From Hirundichthys speculiger (lineage: Eukaryota; Chordata; Actinopteri; Beloniformes; Exocoetidae), in the NCBI GenBank assembly GCA_018398805.1, contig JAGFBZ010002559.1:186001-250000 (forward strand): a stretch of 64,000 bases of DNA. The letters run 5' to 3'. How positions within the stretch are numbered: the stretch's first letter is position 1; each line of letters opens with the position of its first letter. Under the pieces are notes generated by a model. The model saw only the letters and a list, made by a program, of their open reading frames with translations. It was not told where the DNA came from and made no database searches. The translations under genes and the position numbers were made by a program. Shown here piece after piece: positions 1 to 12,689 of the stretch.

Positions 1-517
1 CTCAAATCTGGTGAAATTCTTTCAGTGCCTTTTTAAACACAGTTCTTGGATGTGTAATCACAGCTCTTGTACTCCATGACATGTTTTCATGTCTTAACTG
101 GCTCAACTAAAATCTTAAAATACAAACAGGGATAACGTGTATCACAACGTTTCTCTGTTAACCTGCTCCAACAAAGGAGAACTTTATTTTAACACAGTGT
201 AAAAATGACATACTAGAAAAGCAGGACTACCTGCTAACTACAAACCAGCTCTGATATTACAACTGTGGTGGCATCACCTATAAATACAGCTCAACAGTTT
301 AGATCAGAATGTAAAGATCCTCATCGTGAAGGTTGATATGGTGGCTCTTTTTACATAATGATGAACTGAACATTATGGACGGTGGGCTGACCCTTGGCGA
401 GCAACTGGTGGGGAAGAAACCCAAGCTGGTGTGGGTGGTTGAGAGATACTGGTGAGATATAGTCAGAGGAGAGTCTCTCCAGACATTTGGGTTGGAGGAA
501 ACAGTTGGATGTTGCTC

Positions 518-555
518 AACAGTTCAGAATTACTGTCTTGTAATTCTGAACTGTT
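518..555. repeat. Perfect inverted repeat, 16-bp arms with 6-nt loop
   Basis: Arms AACAGTTCAGAATTAC (518-533) and GTAATTCTGAACTGTT (540-555) are exact reverse complements around TGTCTT. It could form a hairpin; no transposon ends or TSD were seen around it. Confidence 0.85.
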
Positions 556-1878
556 AAAATAACGTATGCTGTCTGAAAACACAGTTATTCTGCTGATTCA
601 TTAACGCTCATGTGGATGATGGTGGTAGCCACATTCACACAGACATTACGGTATAAAGACGCCCCGGAGATCGACTCTTTATTCCACCTTCACCCACCAA
701 CAGTGCATTTACAGTGATCCCACAAAGGCAGAATATTACCTTCCCTACTGCGTGCTTTTACAACGCGTCACAGCGTTTCACTGTAGCTTCTGGTATTTGC
801 GGTATTTTTGCGTGTGCAGGAGGGAGTAAAGTTTGTAACAGACCTGGTGTTTGTTTTTGTGTTTTTTTTTCTTCTGCTGCATGTTCAGCTAGCTTGTCAT
901 TTGACAAGGTGTTCTGACATTGAGTCGTCTCTCGCTGTACGGTAACGCGCTGACTGATTTTATTCCTTGTGCAAAGTTTGCAGCCCCTGTTACGCCTTTT
1001 CGCATCGTGGAAATAACACAGATATTATTAATACAGCTGTGCTATTACCTCCCAAGGTGGAACAGGGTCAAAATCTTGGAAGAAGTGGCTGTGTGGCCGG
1101 ATTTAGGGGAACTTACTTCCATGCTAATCATGGTTTTACCATAGCAAATACAATGTTTAAACAGAGGGTGTTCGCAGTTCCACTTCGTAGGACCATCTAC
1201 AGCGCATACCGTAGACTATACTGTATACACAGGATGCAGTTTTTGAAAACAGTGATTGATTCTGAATGAGTCATGTTCTAGGCTTCATTTGCTGATGCGC
1301 TGGTGCAGACCTGCAGCCTGACGGTTGTTTGTGCTTCTCATGAAAGCAAGCTCCAAACCTGATGTTGGAGACCTCCGCTGAAGGAAGGTCAGGCTCAGGA
1401 AGGACTCTTAGGGAGCTTGGTTAATTACAGTGATTCCTTATTTTTCGTGAAAAAGAACCAAAAACTGGAGCCGGAGCCCCCCGAGCCTAAATAATGTGTT
1501 TAAAATATGTTTAAAAACTGCAAAAAGTAGCGAGACACTGCAGCGAAACAAGACAAAGGCTCAACTGTGGTCTTTCTGTTACCTTCACAGCCTCTGGTCT
1601 CTGAACTGTAGTAAAGAAACTGCTGGTATTGTGCTATTTTTGGCTCATAATTAGGGGCTAACATGCTAACAACAACAAAAGAAAAAGTCTGGTTTTCTCT
1701 GCATGGAACAGGAACTTTATTCTGGTACTGCAGGAACTTGTGACATCACACAGGTTGTATTGTTGGGCTCCTGTCAGTTAACAGAGAATGTAAATCTATA
1801 CACGCTGGGCTGCTGTTGATGCTCACTACACTTTTCATCTAACCCCGTTTTCATTCTGCCGTCCCACGACACACACAC

Positions 1879-1918
1879 ACCATTACCCATAAGGCCACAC
1901 CATTACCCATAAGGCCAC
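1879..1918. repeat. Tandem duplication of a 20-mer
   Basis: The unit CACACCATTACCCATAAGGC occurs twice back to back. This is local slippage; no function is visible. Confidence 0.8.
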
Positions 1919-2653
1919 CTTCTTGGCTCACAACATTTCTTGGCTGTGAGAGAACGTGCACAACAACCTGTGATGTTTGGGTGATGTGTCTCAGCCAATC
2001 AGAGCACAGATTCTAGAGTTCTGGACCATCTGCATTTCTCGTGTTGCTTACAGGAGGCTGTGAGTCATCGTTTGACGTTTCGCTTGCAGCTGCGGCCTCT
2101 CGTCTGCTGTTGGGTGGATTTTCATGGAATTTCCACAATTTTTTTCTTGATTTTTTTTTTTTATTATATATTTTTGAAAAATCCGCAAATAACTAAAACT
2201 GTGGAACTTAAAGCGCAAATTGGCGAGGGATCACTGCTGTGGTGTCATGGGTTGGAAAGTATGGATAAAGTACCTGGACTGTCAGTTCAGCTCAAGTCCC
2301 TGGCCGTGGATGGATGAACTCTGAACATATCTTCTCCTGGAGGAGTAAACAGAGGGAACCATAGCGAGGTAGCCAGGTCAGATGACAGCCGGCTTCATGA
2401 CATTGTAAACTCTGGCTTTAGGCTCAAGGCAGATTACCATTAATCTTGTCTCGGACACAACAAACCTCTGGCCTTAATTCAATTACATGAGATCTGTATT
2501 GATCTGTTGGAAAGACAACATGTCCTTCTTCATACGCTGAACTATTCTTTAACATAATCATGTGAACTAAGATCTTGTTGACATATCTTACGTTGGGCTC
2601 TTTAAAATTCTCAAATGATAATGATCATTCGTTTTTTGCTAAAATGGAATATA

Positions 2654-3019
2654 CAGTCATGGAAAAAATGATTAGACCACCCTTGTTTTCTTCAGTTTCT
2701 TGTTCATTTTAATGCCTGGTACAACTAAAGGTACATTTGTTTGGACAAACATAACGATAACCACAAAGATTGCTCATAAGAGTTTTATTTAAGAGCTGAT
2801 ATCTTACCATTTTCCATGGTTTTCTTGATTATAACCTAAATCACTTAAGTTTTTACATCAATAGCTATGGCGTTGTACTGCCAAAAACACTGCTTTTATG
2901 CATTCAGTGTTTTCTTTTCTGTCTGTTTTAGTCACATGATGACGTTTAGTGGTACCAGGTATTAAAATGAACAAGAAAGTGAAGAAAAAATGGTGGTCTA
3001 ATAATTTTTCCCATGCATG
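2654..3019 (+). mobile_element. Tc1/mariner-type palindromic MITE, copy 1
   Basis: Flanked by TA (2652-2653 and 3020-3021). The left end CAGTCATGGAAAAAATGATT and a right end of the form GGTCTAATAATTTTTCCCAT are inverted. The imperfect terminal repeats extend for about 75 bp each (TTCATTTTAATGCCTGGTAC against GTACCAGGTATTAAAATGAA). The right tip is damaged (CCATGCATG instead of CCATGACTG). No transposase remains. Four more copies lie at 8137, 9482, 21996 and 40623. Confidence 0.85.
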
Positions 3020-3890
3020 TATATGTGAATGCGTACAAAATCGGTGTACACGCAAGACATATGCATATGTGTGTGTGCTGCCATTTTATATATATGCACA
3101 TTTTGACTTAATTTAAGACAGCCATGACAGAAAGACATTAATTTATTTAACATCAGCATCCTTAGAAACAGCAAACTCTTTTCCCTCATAATTCTAGAGT
3201 TATGGTTCTTTTGCTTTTCTCAGGTGCAGATTGTCAAAACAGTCCTTACAACAGGAAGCATATACTCTATAATGAAATCATTCTCAGTAAAATTTAATTT
3301 TTATTAATGCTTCCCAGGTCTTTTCTAGCCAGTAATATTTTTTAGATTTGTAGATTTGTATGACATGAACTGCTTAATGAAGAAGCACCTAAAGCTGAAA
3401 CTCAGGCTCACAAATGTTCTGTATGCTGGTGTGAACCTGCATCTCGGGAGTTTCACTGGTTGAATCAGTGGCTTGACAAGACTACGTGCACGTGTGCATG
3501 TGTGTGTGTGAGAGTGAGAGTGAGAGAAAGGAAGAGAAAGAGAGAGTGTGGCCTCTCACTTGCCTGTCTCATCCTTTTCGCCTCTTTGTTGCGTTATCTG
3601 TGTCTATTTCAGACACCCTCTTTGTGTCGCTTTCTCTTCTGTTTCTCTCTCCTTCTGTCTCCCTCACTGTCCTTGTCTCAACAGAGCATTATACCTCCAC
3701 ACACACGCACGCACACACACACGCACACACATGCTCACCAGTGCCAGTTAGCTGTTGCTGTTGCTGCTGTGCTGCAGATGCCCCAGTGTGCTGTCATTAG
3801 CAGAGAGATCTGGGGTTGCTATAAATTATGCACACAGAATAACAGAAGGCTGAGGATGTCTCCTCTCTGCCTGTATATACATATACAGTA

Positions 3891-3908
3891 CATATATATA
3901 TATATATA

Positions 3909-3938
<30 letters not shown>
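3891..3938. repeat. Compound (TA)n/(TG)n microsatellite
   Basis: Alternating TA run passing directly into TG run; polymorphic simple repeat. Confidence 0.9.
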
Positions 3939-3940
<2 letters not shown>

Positions 3941-4781
3941 TTTTGGATGTATAGGCCATGTCTTTGCTCATTTAATGCATATTTTCCATGTTATTATGAT
4001 TAACGTTGCTATGTGAAGCGTGTGCGTTAGCACACCTCTCCGCCGTGCTCACTTTTGATTGTTGGACTCTTGTTGCTATGTGTCCTTCAGTTGTTTTGTG
4101 TGTTCATGTGTATGTGGGTGTGTGTGTGTGTGTGTGTCCTTGCTTCTGAATAATGTATCAGCATTCCTCTTTTTCAGCCTTAGCAGAAAACTCCACCGCA
4201 TGCCTCTTAAAGGGACCGGCCCGTTGCCACATGGCTCGGTTTGTGAATGAGACAAGTCTTTGTGCAGCCCTACCTGTCAGCACACACAGAAGCAATGGAG
4301 CGCACGTATGCAGATGTGCTGCACACACCGCCCACACCCCCATGCAGCTGCAGCTGCAGCTGTACACACCTTCCTCACTGCATCAACAAAGTGGCTGTTT
4401 CTGGCTGCAGGGATTCGGCTGATCCTCTCTCTGTTCCTTAGTCAAGATTATTTTTCCACAGAATTAGATTTAGACATCAAACTCAAAGCTGAAGAATTAG
4501 AAATGTTTATGCTAAGGACTTGGTAGTTTTGAAACTGCAGATAGGACATTTAAAATGTACATTTTGTTTGTTTTATTTTGTTTTTGAGACAACCTTCTGC
4601 CACGCTCTGCCAGATCTTAAAGGTGTTGAGATGCAGTCAGCATATTGGTTTTGAATTTCCGCCTGTATTCTGGTTGTTTTTCATAGTCCAGGTGTTTTCA
4701 AACAAGCCATCCCACTGATTAACAGTGTTTCAGAGGTAAGGGATAGTGTAACAGCAATCTCCAAGAAAATATGTTTAGAGC

Positions 4782-4981
4782 AGCTTCCCTTCAGTCCTGG
4801 TCCTCAGGGCTCACTGCCCTGCAGGTTCTAGATGTTTCTCTGCTCTAATATCACTGGGTTGAATTAGGGGTCATTGATGGACTTGTGTAGACTTTGGTAA
4901 CAATCTGAGATCCAGTCATTTGAATCAGGTGTATTAGAACAGAGAGACATCTAAAACATGCAGGACTGTGAAGAATGCTGA
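4782..4981. mobile_element. hAT-type palindromic MITE, about 200 bp
   Basis: An 8-bp TSD TTTAGAGC lies on both sides (4774-4781 and 4982-4989). The halves are inverted relatives of each other: CTGCAGGTTCTAGATGTTTC near the left and ACATCTAAAACATGCAGGAC near the right. No coding capacity. An 8-bp TSD and small size fit hAT MITEs; the family name is not known to me. Confidence 0.75.
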
Positions 4982-6045
4982 TTTAGAGCAAAAACTCACT
5001 CAGAAAGAAAAGGGTTAACGCGTCCCTCTGGTTCTGTATCAGGCTACCTTCAGCTCAGAAAGGTGGGCTATCTTTATCTCTCTTTGATGGTGACAAGTAG
5101 AACGTCTTCATCTGTCTTCTCGATGTCCTCCTCTACCTCTGTAGATGTTTTCTCTGTAACTATAAATGGCCTTGTGGTAGATTGTTCTGGATTTATGACA
5201 CTTTTTTTTTTTTGTTTGTTTTGGCATCTTTCTATTCATATTAGAAGGAAAAACTGTACGTGCTTTTGAGAAGTGTGCTTTCTCGTGACAAAAAATCCTT
5301 TACAAACTAATTGAGAAGATGTCAGAAGTATGTGACTAAATTCAAACTTAGGAAATGACATCCAGAGGAGCAAGTGAAGCTGCTTCACCAGAAATAGCAT
5401 CCTCTCATATTGCAGCGTTTGACTGAGTGTAGGTGGGCAGTAAAGCTCTGCTGGGGATACAGTAGGAGCCGGCTAAGCATCTAAGACCAGTTATTAATAT
5501 TCATCCAAATTATCAATGAAAATCATTAATTAAGGGCACGACCTGACAAGCCAGGAAGTAGTAATGAAATGTAAGCGTCAGTCTGGGACAGATACGACAC
5601 ACACAGACCAGACAGGGAAGGTTTGAATCATCACTTATCACCGTACGTGCACAATGATCACCGAGCACTTCTTCTTAAAAATACAATCCATAGGTAATTA
5701 ACGTTAAAGCATAGCATGCCGTAGTGTAGTATAATGTATAGTTAATCTATTGTTAATAGAATATCTATTAACATTTATTACATTTCAGCAGAGATAATTA
5801 GAAATCAATGGTACTTCAGTTCAATAAACACTATTATCTGTTACAGTAGGTGACACACTACAGAAAAGACTCCAGCACGAGGTGCACGTGGATTTCTCAG
5901 TGTAGGTCAGTTAGGCAGCTTTTACCAGGTGTGTGATAAAGAAACGTTTGGCAGCCGTGAACCTGGACGAAGGAATAGAGTGAAAACTAGCAGGAAAGTT
6001 GTCCGCGTGTTTCACCAGAAAGCCTCATGAGTCCTGCTTGTCCAC

Positions 6046-7323
6046 TAGGGCTGTAGCGATACACTAATCTCACGATACGATACGATACGATACATCTGGC
6101 TCACGATACGATATTATATCGATATTTTTCTAACAATACATTTACATAATTTTCTGAAAGATTTTAACAGGACAAAGTGATTTTGGCGACATCTTGTGAG
6201 TGTTCCAATTTGTTTGAATTAACTGAACTGAAAGGTAGGTGACTGCAAACAACGTCGCAGAGAGGAGAGAAAGGAGGCCTCTGATTGGTCAATTCTACAT
6301 ACACGTCATTGAAGAAATGAGGAAGTACCCACATCTGTACGATTCTGGTTCTCCACACTACAAAGACAGCACATATTCTAGTAATTCATGGAGGGAGATA
6401 CCGATGAATGTGGGTTTGGATACGGCCGAGACGGTGAGGAAGTGGAAAAACGCAAGAGATGTGCGTTGTGGTGTGGAATAACATAGCGGAGACTGCGCTT
6501 CAAAATAGGGCATAAATCAAAAATAACTGCGGCATACCTGCGACAAGCTACAGCGACACATTGTTGCGAGAGCAACACAGCCCTTTAGTGTCCCAGGTTT
6601 CATGGAAAGATGGTTGTAAAACATCACATAGTTTCTAATACTGACAACTGTTGACATTTCTTAAGATGATAAGTTTAGTAAGTTTAGCTAGTTCGTGATT
6701 GTCCATCTTGCGTTGTGGCGTTGAATAACATAGCGCAGACGCGCTTCAAAATTAACATATATAAAAAATAACTGCGACACGTTGCCGCGAGAGTAAACAC
6801 AGCCCTTAAAGCCGGCGTTTTCCACCACTGAATACGGTCTCAAATCCTGACAAATAAAGTTTGGCTAGCTCTCAGTTAGCATTAGCTTGTCCGGGTGGTT
6901 TTCAGGTGGGCTCGCCTCGCAGGTTGGTGGTATTTCCAGAGTACTTTACGTTTGAGTGACACAGCTTGCAAACCGCCATACTTTTGTCTAAATCTTCACT
7001 TTCCTTTTTCTTTTTCAACCTAAACTGCTCCCACACATCTGCTTTTAAGCACGCAGGCGCTGCGTTTATACTCGCCGCCATCCTCCTGACTGGATCAGCT
7101 CTAGCTGGAAGAGAAAGAAGCTTCTGGATAACTGGTTAGAAACGCTCTACAGCGACACTAGCGGCTGGAGGACTTAATGGCACTTTGCAGGAAGAGCACC
7201 CGTGCAGGACACGGGGGTTTTGAAGGGAGCTGAGAATATCGATACCGCGGCTGAAATATCGATACTCTCTGGGAAATAAAATATCGATATATATCGCCGA
7301 ATCGATAAAATCGCCCAGCCCTA
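6046..7323 (+). mobile_element. hAT-type element with MADF-domain coding piece
   Basis: Ends TAGGGCTGTAGCGATAC and ATCGCCCAGCCCTA are inverted. Both sides carry the perfect 8-bp TSD TTGTCCAC (6038-6045 and 7324-7331), so the 1278-bp element is complete. Subterminal sequence is rich in ATCGATA/CGATACGATA motifs. Inside are a MADF-like coding stretch (6239-6475) and two diverged copies of a roughly 110-bp segment (about 6461-6590 and 6705-6820, both containing AATAACATAGCG and ending near ACACAGCCCTT). No hAT transposase motif was recognised, so the element is non-autonomous in its present form. Confidence 0.85.
6239..6475 (+). pseudogene. MADF-like DNA-binding domain fragment inside hAT-type element
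   Basis: An open frame reads RPLIGQFYIHVIEEMRKYPH then LYDSGSPHYKDSTYSSNSWR and EIPMNVGLDTAETVRKWKNA. The pattern (hydrophobic)-x-x-(V/I)-x-x-x-P-x-L-Y-D-x-x-x-x-x-Y-K-D...W..I...(L)....(V)..(R/K)W(K)N.R is that of MADF (Myb/SANT-like in Adf-1) domains, missing only the C-terminal helix end. It lies wholly within the TSD-bounded element, suggesting either a relic of an accessory transposon protein or an exon captured from a host gene. Expression is unknown. Family assignment is from motif recognition without alignment. Confidence 0.65.
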
Positions 7324-8136
7324 TTGTCCACATGCTTTTAGGTCAATATATACTGTAATGTTGCAGCAGAAGACTGAAGGGATAATATGAAGAGCTGGGA
7401 AACCGTGTGTGAGTGAGATTTGTGGGTTAGCTTAATGTTAACGTCACAATAAACATAATCACAACAAGAAATGTGAAATAAAACAAATCACTTCACCCAC
7501 AGTACCGTTTAGCAGTCTTCTGCTTAGCTGGGAGTAGCATACTGCTAGTTTAGTGTGTGTGTGTGTGTGTGTGTGTTACTACAGTCCATTAGGTACTTGA
7601 GTCTTAAAAGGCTACTGCAACCAGTTAATGTCAAAAACTGCAGTGTAAATTCTTGATTTGCTTTGACAAAGGATGCCATTTGCATTTTAGTTGTACAGAG
7701 TTAACTTCAACACTGACTTAGTTCATTGTTGAATCAGCTGAACCCCTTTGAAGAACGTAGGTGTCTCCAAGTGAGAGTTTCCATCAACAGACACGATACA
7801 ACTTTTTAAACCATCCCAAAACTTTTTATTTTCTTAATCTGTAAGAACATACGAAGAAAACAGGCCCAACCTTTCCATTAAACTGCCCATCAGTCACTTT
7901 TCCAGATGTATTTAAGCCTGTGACAGTGGAGGAACTGTGCAAAGGTCTCTGCATTTCAAGCTGAAAGTATCAGCTTCAATCACATCTTTATAGCTGCACT
8001 TTTTCATGGTGGTGAGGGGAGTCATTTATTCATGTCAAATATACTTATCAGGACATTTAAAGTATATTTAAAGAACTATTCATGAAGTTAAAGATAAAGA
8101 AATCACTCTCTCACACATACACATATATATATTATA

Positions 8137-8483
8137 CAGTCATGGAAAAAATGATTAGACCACCCTTGTTTTCTTCAGTTTCTTGTTCATTTTAATGCCT
8201 GGTACAACTAAAGGTACATTTGTTTGGACAAACATAACGATAACCACAAAGATTGCTCATAAGAGTTTTATTTAAGAGCTGATATCTTACAATTTTCCAT
8301 GGTTTTCTTGATTATAACCTAAATCACTTAAGTTTTTACATCAATAGCTATGGCGTTGTACTGCCAAAAACACTGCTTTTATGCATTCAGTATTTTCTTT
8401 TCTGTCTGTTTTAGTCACATTAGGTGGTACCAGGTATTAAAATGAACAAGAAAGTGAAGAAAAAATAATTTTTTCCATGACTG
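8137..8483 (+). mobile_element. Tc1/mariner-type palindromic MITE, copy 2
   Basis: Same family as 2654-3019, TA-flanked, inserted in an AT microsatellite. Two small internal deletions distinguish it: the ATGATGACGTTTAG piece is shortened, and the GGTGGTCTA block before the right end is missing. Confidence 0.85.
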
Positions 8484-9481
8484 TATATATATATATATAT
8501 ATATACACATAAAATATTTCTCATTGATGTATCTGCTAAAGAGACACAAAGAAAGTCTTGTAAACCAATTAAATATGACAATAGAGAGTAATAGTGAGTC
8601 CATCATTGTCTCTTCAGCGAGCACTGAATGTACAATCAGTCAGATGAAGGCTGGACTCGCTGCAGATCTCTCGTTGCGCCGCCCTCTTTGCTAGAAAGCA
8701 TCAGAGGCTGAAAATAAAAGAAAAAGAAAAAGCATGCAGTGACCGGTGTTCTGTAGTTACACGATGGGTTTCTGGGATTCAGCTTCAAATAGTCAAACCG
8801 GTTGCTCTCAGCGCCGTCAAGTGTTGCCAACATGCCGAGTTGCCAAGTGAAGATTTAATCCTCAATAAACCTTTGTAGGTTCAGAGCTAAAGCGTTAATT
8901 GTAGTGGACATGGAAAAACCACTGGGATTTCATTGCTCTGTGGTTCCTATCAAACAAAGAGCAGTGAGTCATAATTATTAATTTTTGTTTTACCTTGCCG
9001 TACATGTACTTAGTGCCTTGAATGGTCGCATTAGATATGATTCCAAGTAAACAAGAAAGAAAACTAGAAAGATATCAAACCCACTGTGCATTTTAAAGCG
9101 TTTCCACTATCAGCAGGAGCTTCTTCTCATTGTCATTTTGTGCGTAGTAGAACAAAACAACTCATACAGGATTCAAATTACTCGCTCACTGTTTGATTGT
9201 TGGATACGAAGTAACCATAAAAACTGGAAATGACTGTTTTTCATATTTACTTTTGTTTTTGTCAAACGTCAAACGAGGTGTCGCACATGCATTATTTATA
9301 ACTTTTATTTTCCCAGATGCTGAAGAGGATACCAGAGAGGGGAAACAAGCTGTTTCCCCCGACAATTAATCAGTTGGCCGGGATGTGAGCGTGCCTGTTT
9401 TAGTAAAGATGACGTGAACTCCTGCATTTCTACATCAAGTGTTTTCAACTGAAGTTCAAAACTGTGCAGCTCGATAACATA

Positions 9482-9847
9482 CAGTCATGGAAAAAATGAT
9501 TAGACCCCCCTTGTTTTCTTCAGTTTCTTGTTCATTTTAATGCCTGGTACAACTAAAGGTACATTTGTTTGGACAAACATAACGATAACCACAAAGATTG
9601 CTCATAAGAGTTTTATTTAAGAGCTGATATCTTACCATTTTCCATGGTTTTCTTGATTATAACCTAAATCACTTAAGTTTTTACATCAATAGCTATGGCG
9701 TTGTACTGCCAAAAACACTGCTTTTATGCATTCAGTGTTTTCTTTTCTGTCTGTTTTAGTCACATGATGACGTTTAGTGGTACCAGGTATTAAAATGAAC
9801 AAGAAAGTGAAGAAAAAATGGTGGTCTAATAATTTTTTCCATGACTG
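9482..9847 (+). mobile_element. Tc1/mariner-type palindromic MITE, copy 3
   Basis: A full-length copy with intact CAGTCATGG and CCATGACTG ends and TA on both sides (9480-9481, 9848-9849). Nearly identical to the copy at 40623, implying comparatively recent activity. Confidence 0.88.
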
Positions 9848-10299
9848 TATGTCTTATGACAGATTGTAATAATGCAGTGTAGATTTCCAAATATGCTGTA
9901 AAAATGGTAATAATCAAAAGGACAAGTTGTTGCTGGTTTGCATTTTCTTTTTCTGCAGCCAAAGGAAAGCTAGCGCAGGTCTCTTTCATGCTAAGCTTCA
10001 TGATAGCAGCACTCCCATTTGCATTTTTTTCCTTTTAGATATTTCTAGATAAGTCACTGAAGTACATTGAGGTCTTCACAAAATTACCCTCAGTGTTTTT
10101 TTATTGGAATATTAAACATTTGATACCAATCATTCATTGATAACACATGCAGCAGGGGCTTAGCAGGCTCAGATAATAACTAGGATTTTCCTAAAATGTA
10201 ACAGATGGATGGATGTAACAAAAGCTTAAACAGACTTGTAACAGACACAAGTACAAATGAAATGATATTTATTGATGAACTTGACTGTATGGTCCATAG

Positions 10300-11035
10300 A
10301 AAAACAGACAAATCTAGATTTAGACGCCAGCGACACACTCAAAACAGTTTGGAGAGCAGCACGATTTTCTGCTGTTGCGTCACCTTTTTTTTATTTAACT
10401 GCACTTTTCGTTCGTGAACTGATGATGCTTTTTTCTTTTTCTTTTGCAACAAGACTCCATCCTGCTGCGTCTCAGATTTCAGCTGCTTAACAGTGTGTGG
10501 TTGTCGTCTAATTCTGTTCTTCACGGCGCACCACACACTTTTAATATGAGTCAGTTCTGGACTGCAGGCATTATACACCTCTGCATCAGTGGTACCTTCA
10601 CACACATACGAGTCACCCGTGCCAAGGACGCTGACCCACGTACTGTCGCTGATGCTGCTTTTTCTACTTTCTACTGCCGATAAAAAGTGTGGATGGTATT
10701 TTTCATTTTTGGCATTTAGAACAAGATGTCTGCTTTTTTTTTTTTTCTCCCAAAACCAAGCTAAAAACTTGGACTCATCTGGCCACAGAACACAGATCCA
10801 CCGTCTGTGTTCTGAGAACAGAGAGCTGGTGTTTCAGAAGGTTTTCCAAGATACTTCTGAGCCCGTACGGTTATTTAGATCATGATGTTCCTCGTGCGCT
10901 GCAGCCTTTAGGCTTTGAAGGTCAAGTGTGTCCAGGAGGAGCTTGCAGCCCTGACCTTTGCACACTAACGCTTTCCCAGACTTCCTGAAACTTTGTGCAG
11001 TCTGGATGTTGAAAGAAGCAAGCCCTTGGCGATTT
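10300..11035. mobile_element. Degenerate DNA-transposon relic (family shared with 60240-61045)
   Basis: Blocks such as TTCTGGACTGCAGGCATTAT, TGGTACCTTCACACACATAC, GTGTGGATGGTATTTTTCAT and GGACTCATCTGGCCACAGAA follow the order of a repeat common in teleost genomes, probably the remains of a transposase gene in reverse orientation. No open frame or ends are preserved. Family name uncertain. Confidence 0.45.
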
Positions 11036-11045
11036 CACATTGATA

Positions 11046-11183
11046 TCCATCCATCCATCCATCCATCCATCCATTATCTATACCTGTTTAATCCTCTGCA
11101 GGGTCACAGTGATCTGCTGGAGCCTATCACAGCGCTCTTCAGGTGAAAGCCAGGGGTACCAGGTCACCAGTCCATCGCAGGGC
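11046..11183 (-). repeat. L2/Maui-like LINE 3' tail with (CATC)n
   Basis: (CATC)n at 11046-11073 is followed by TTAATCCTCTGCAGGGTCAC, then GGAGCCTATCACAGC and CCAGTCCATCGCAGGGCC. This is the familiar 3'-terminal segment of fish L2-type LINEs in antisense orientation. A similar piece in sense orientation lies at 41055-41165. Confidence 0.6.
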
Positions 11184-11554
11184 CTTTATGAGGACCATCT
11201 TAGTGAAAAAAAATCAAAATGTTCAATTTTTCAGGAAATTATGTTTATAGAAGTGAATAGAAAAGCATCATCTGTGTAACAGTTGAAAGTGACTCTGCTT
11301 GTATTATGGACCGAGCTATAAGAAATACATTTCACCATCTTTGTGTTGAGTTCCAAAGCATTTTCTTCTGAAAATGCTGCCAGTTTATATTGATATATGG
11401 TCTTTTAAAGGGGCAGGGGGACGTCGTCTCTCCTCTACAGATGCTCCATTGGTGCTTCAATCCTCCCATCAGGAGAAATGTGCCTGTTGGTCTTCAGTAC
11501 AAGCCTGCATTTAATGATGTTAGCGTGTTTGTGTGTTTAGATCGCTGTGTGGAT

Positions 11555-11556
<2 letters not shown>

Positions 11557-11589
<33 letters not shown>
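11557..11589. repeat. Homopolymer run of 33 G
   Basis: An uninterrupted G run. With G runs at 12426-12441 and 12902-12922 it forms a cluster likely to adopt G-quadruplexes. The length may be an assembly estimate. Confidence 0.85.
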
Positions 11590-11590
<1 letters not shown>

Positions 11591-11878
11591 GGATGAGATG
11601 GAGGAGGAAGAGGCAAGATAGCAGGATAAATGAAAACAGAAAGGGAGGCAGAGGTGAGAGATAGAATAGAAAGTGTTGAGGAAGAGTGAACAGGAAGTGA
11701 GAGATAAAGAAAAAAGATAAATGGAGGACATGTGGAGAGCAGAATGACTTGCACACGACTCCTGAGTGGGGGGGAAAAAAAAGGAGGAGGGGGGGAAAGG
11801 ACAGACAGAGAGAATAGCTTTTCCCCTCCGTTCTGCCCGCTAGCATTTCATTAACCATTTATTACCAACTCTGAACAC

Positions 11879-12024
<146 letters not shown>

Positions 12025-12689
12025 AAAGAAATTTCTTTCTCTATTTCTGTCCTCTTTCAGTTTATTCCTTTTTCTCCGTCAAACCCTTTCCTTGAATCTT
12101 TCTCTCCTCCTCCCTGGCTTTCTCACACCCACTCCTTTCTTTCTCTGTCTGTTACAAAAGGCTTGGCTGTACATCTGAATCTGAAGATGGCCTCTTATTC
12201 ACTCTGTGTGTGTGTGCATAGCTGTGTGTGTGTGTGTGTGTGTGTGAACAACAATCTGATGGGTGTATTTATACCTGCTGCTAACAGAACAATGACACAC
12301 CACCAGTGATGGGACATTAAGATCTGTGGGTTTGCCAAGTGAACATCCGCACACTAGCATTTTCTTCATCAAATGTAGATGTGACAAGTGTTCTCTGTTT
12401 GCAGCACTCACACAGGTATGGAGGTGGGGGGGGGGGGGGGGTTTGCCCTGGGTTTGCTGCTGTGCAGAGGTTAGCCAGGTGATGCTGCATGCTTCCCCTC
12501 TCTTCTACCTTTCTCTTCCTCTCACACATGCACTTACTCGCTCTCGTACTCTCACTCAATCTTATTTTCCCTTTTTCTTCCTGCCTTACATCCTCCCTCT
12601 ATCTCCTGCGCCCTCCCTGGTTTCCATGGTGACAGCTGTGCGCTGCAGAAATCACACTGATCCGAGAACGAGATGGGAAGAGCTTCTCT

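Noticed and set aside
3460..3909. 149-codon open frame
   Set aside because: It runs through CA/TG microsatellites and CT-rich tracts; the protein is Cys/His/Thr low complexity without a domain.
11494..11858. Minus-strand frames rich in Pro and Ser
   Set aside because: Artefacts of the poly-G run and GA-rich tract.
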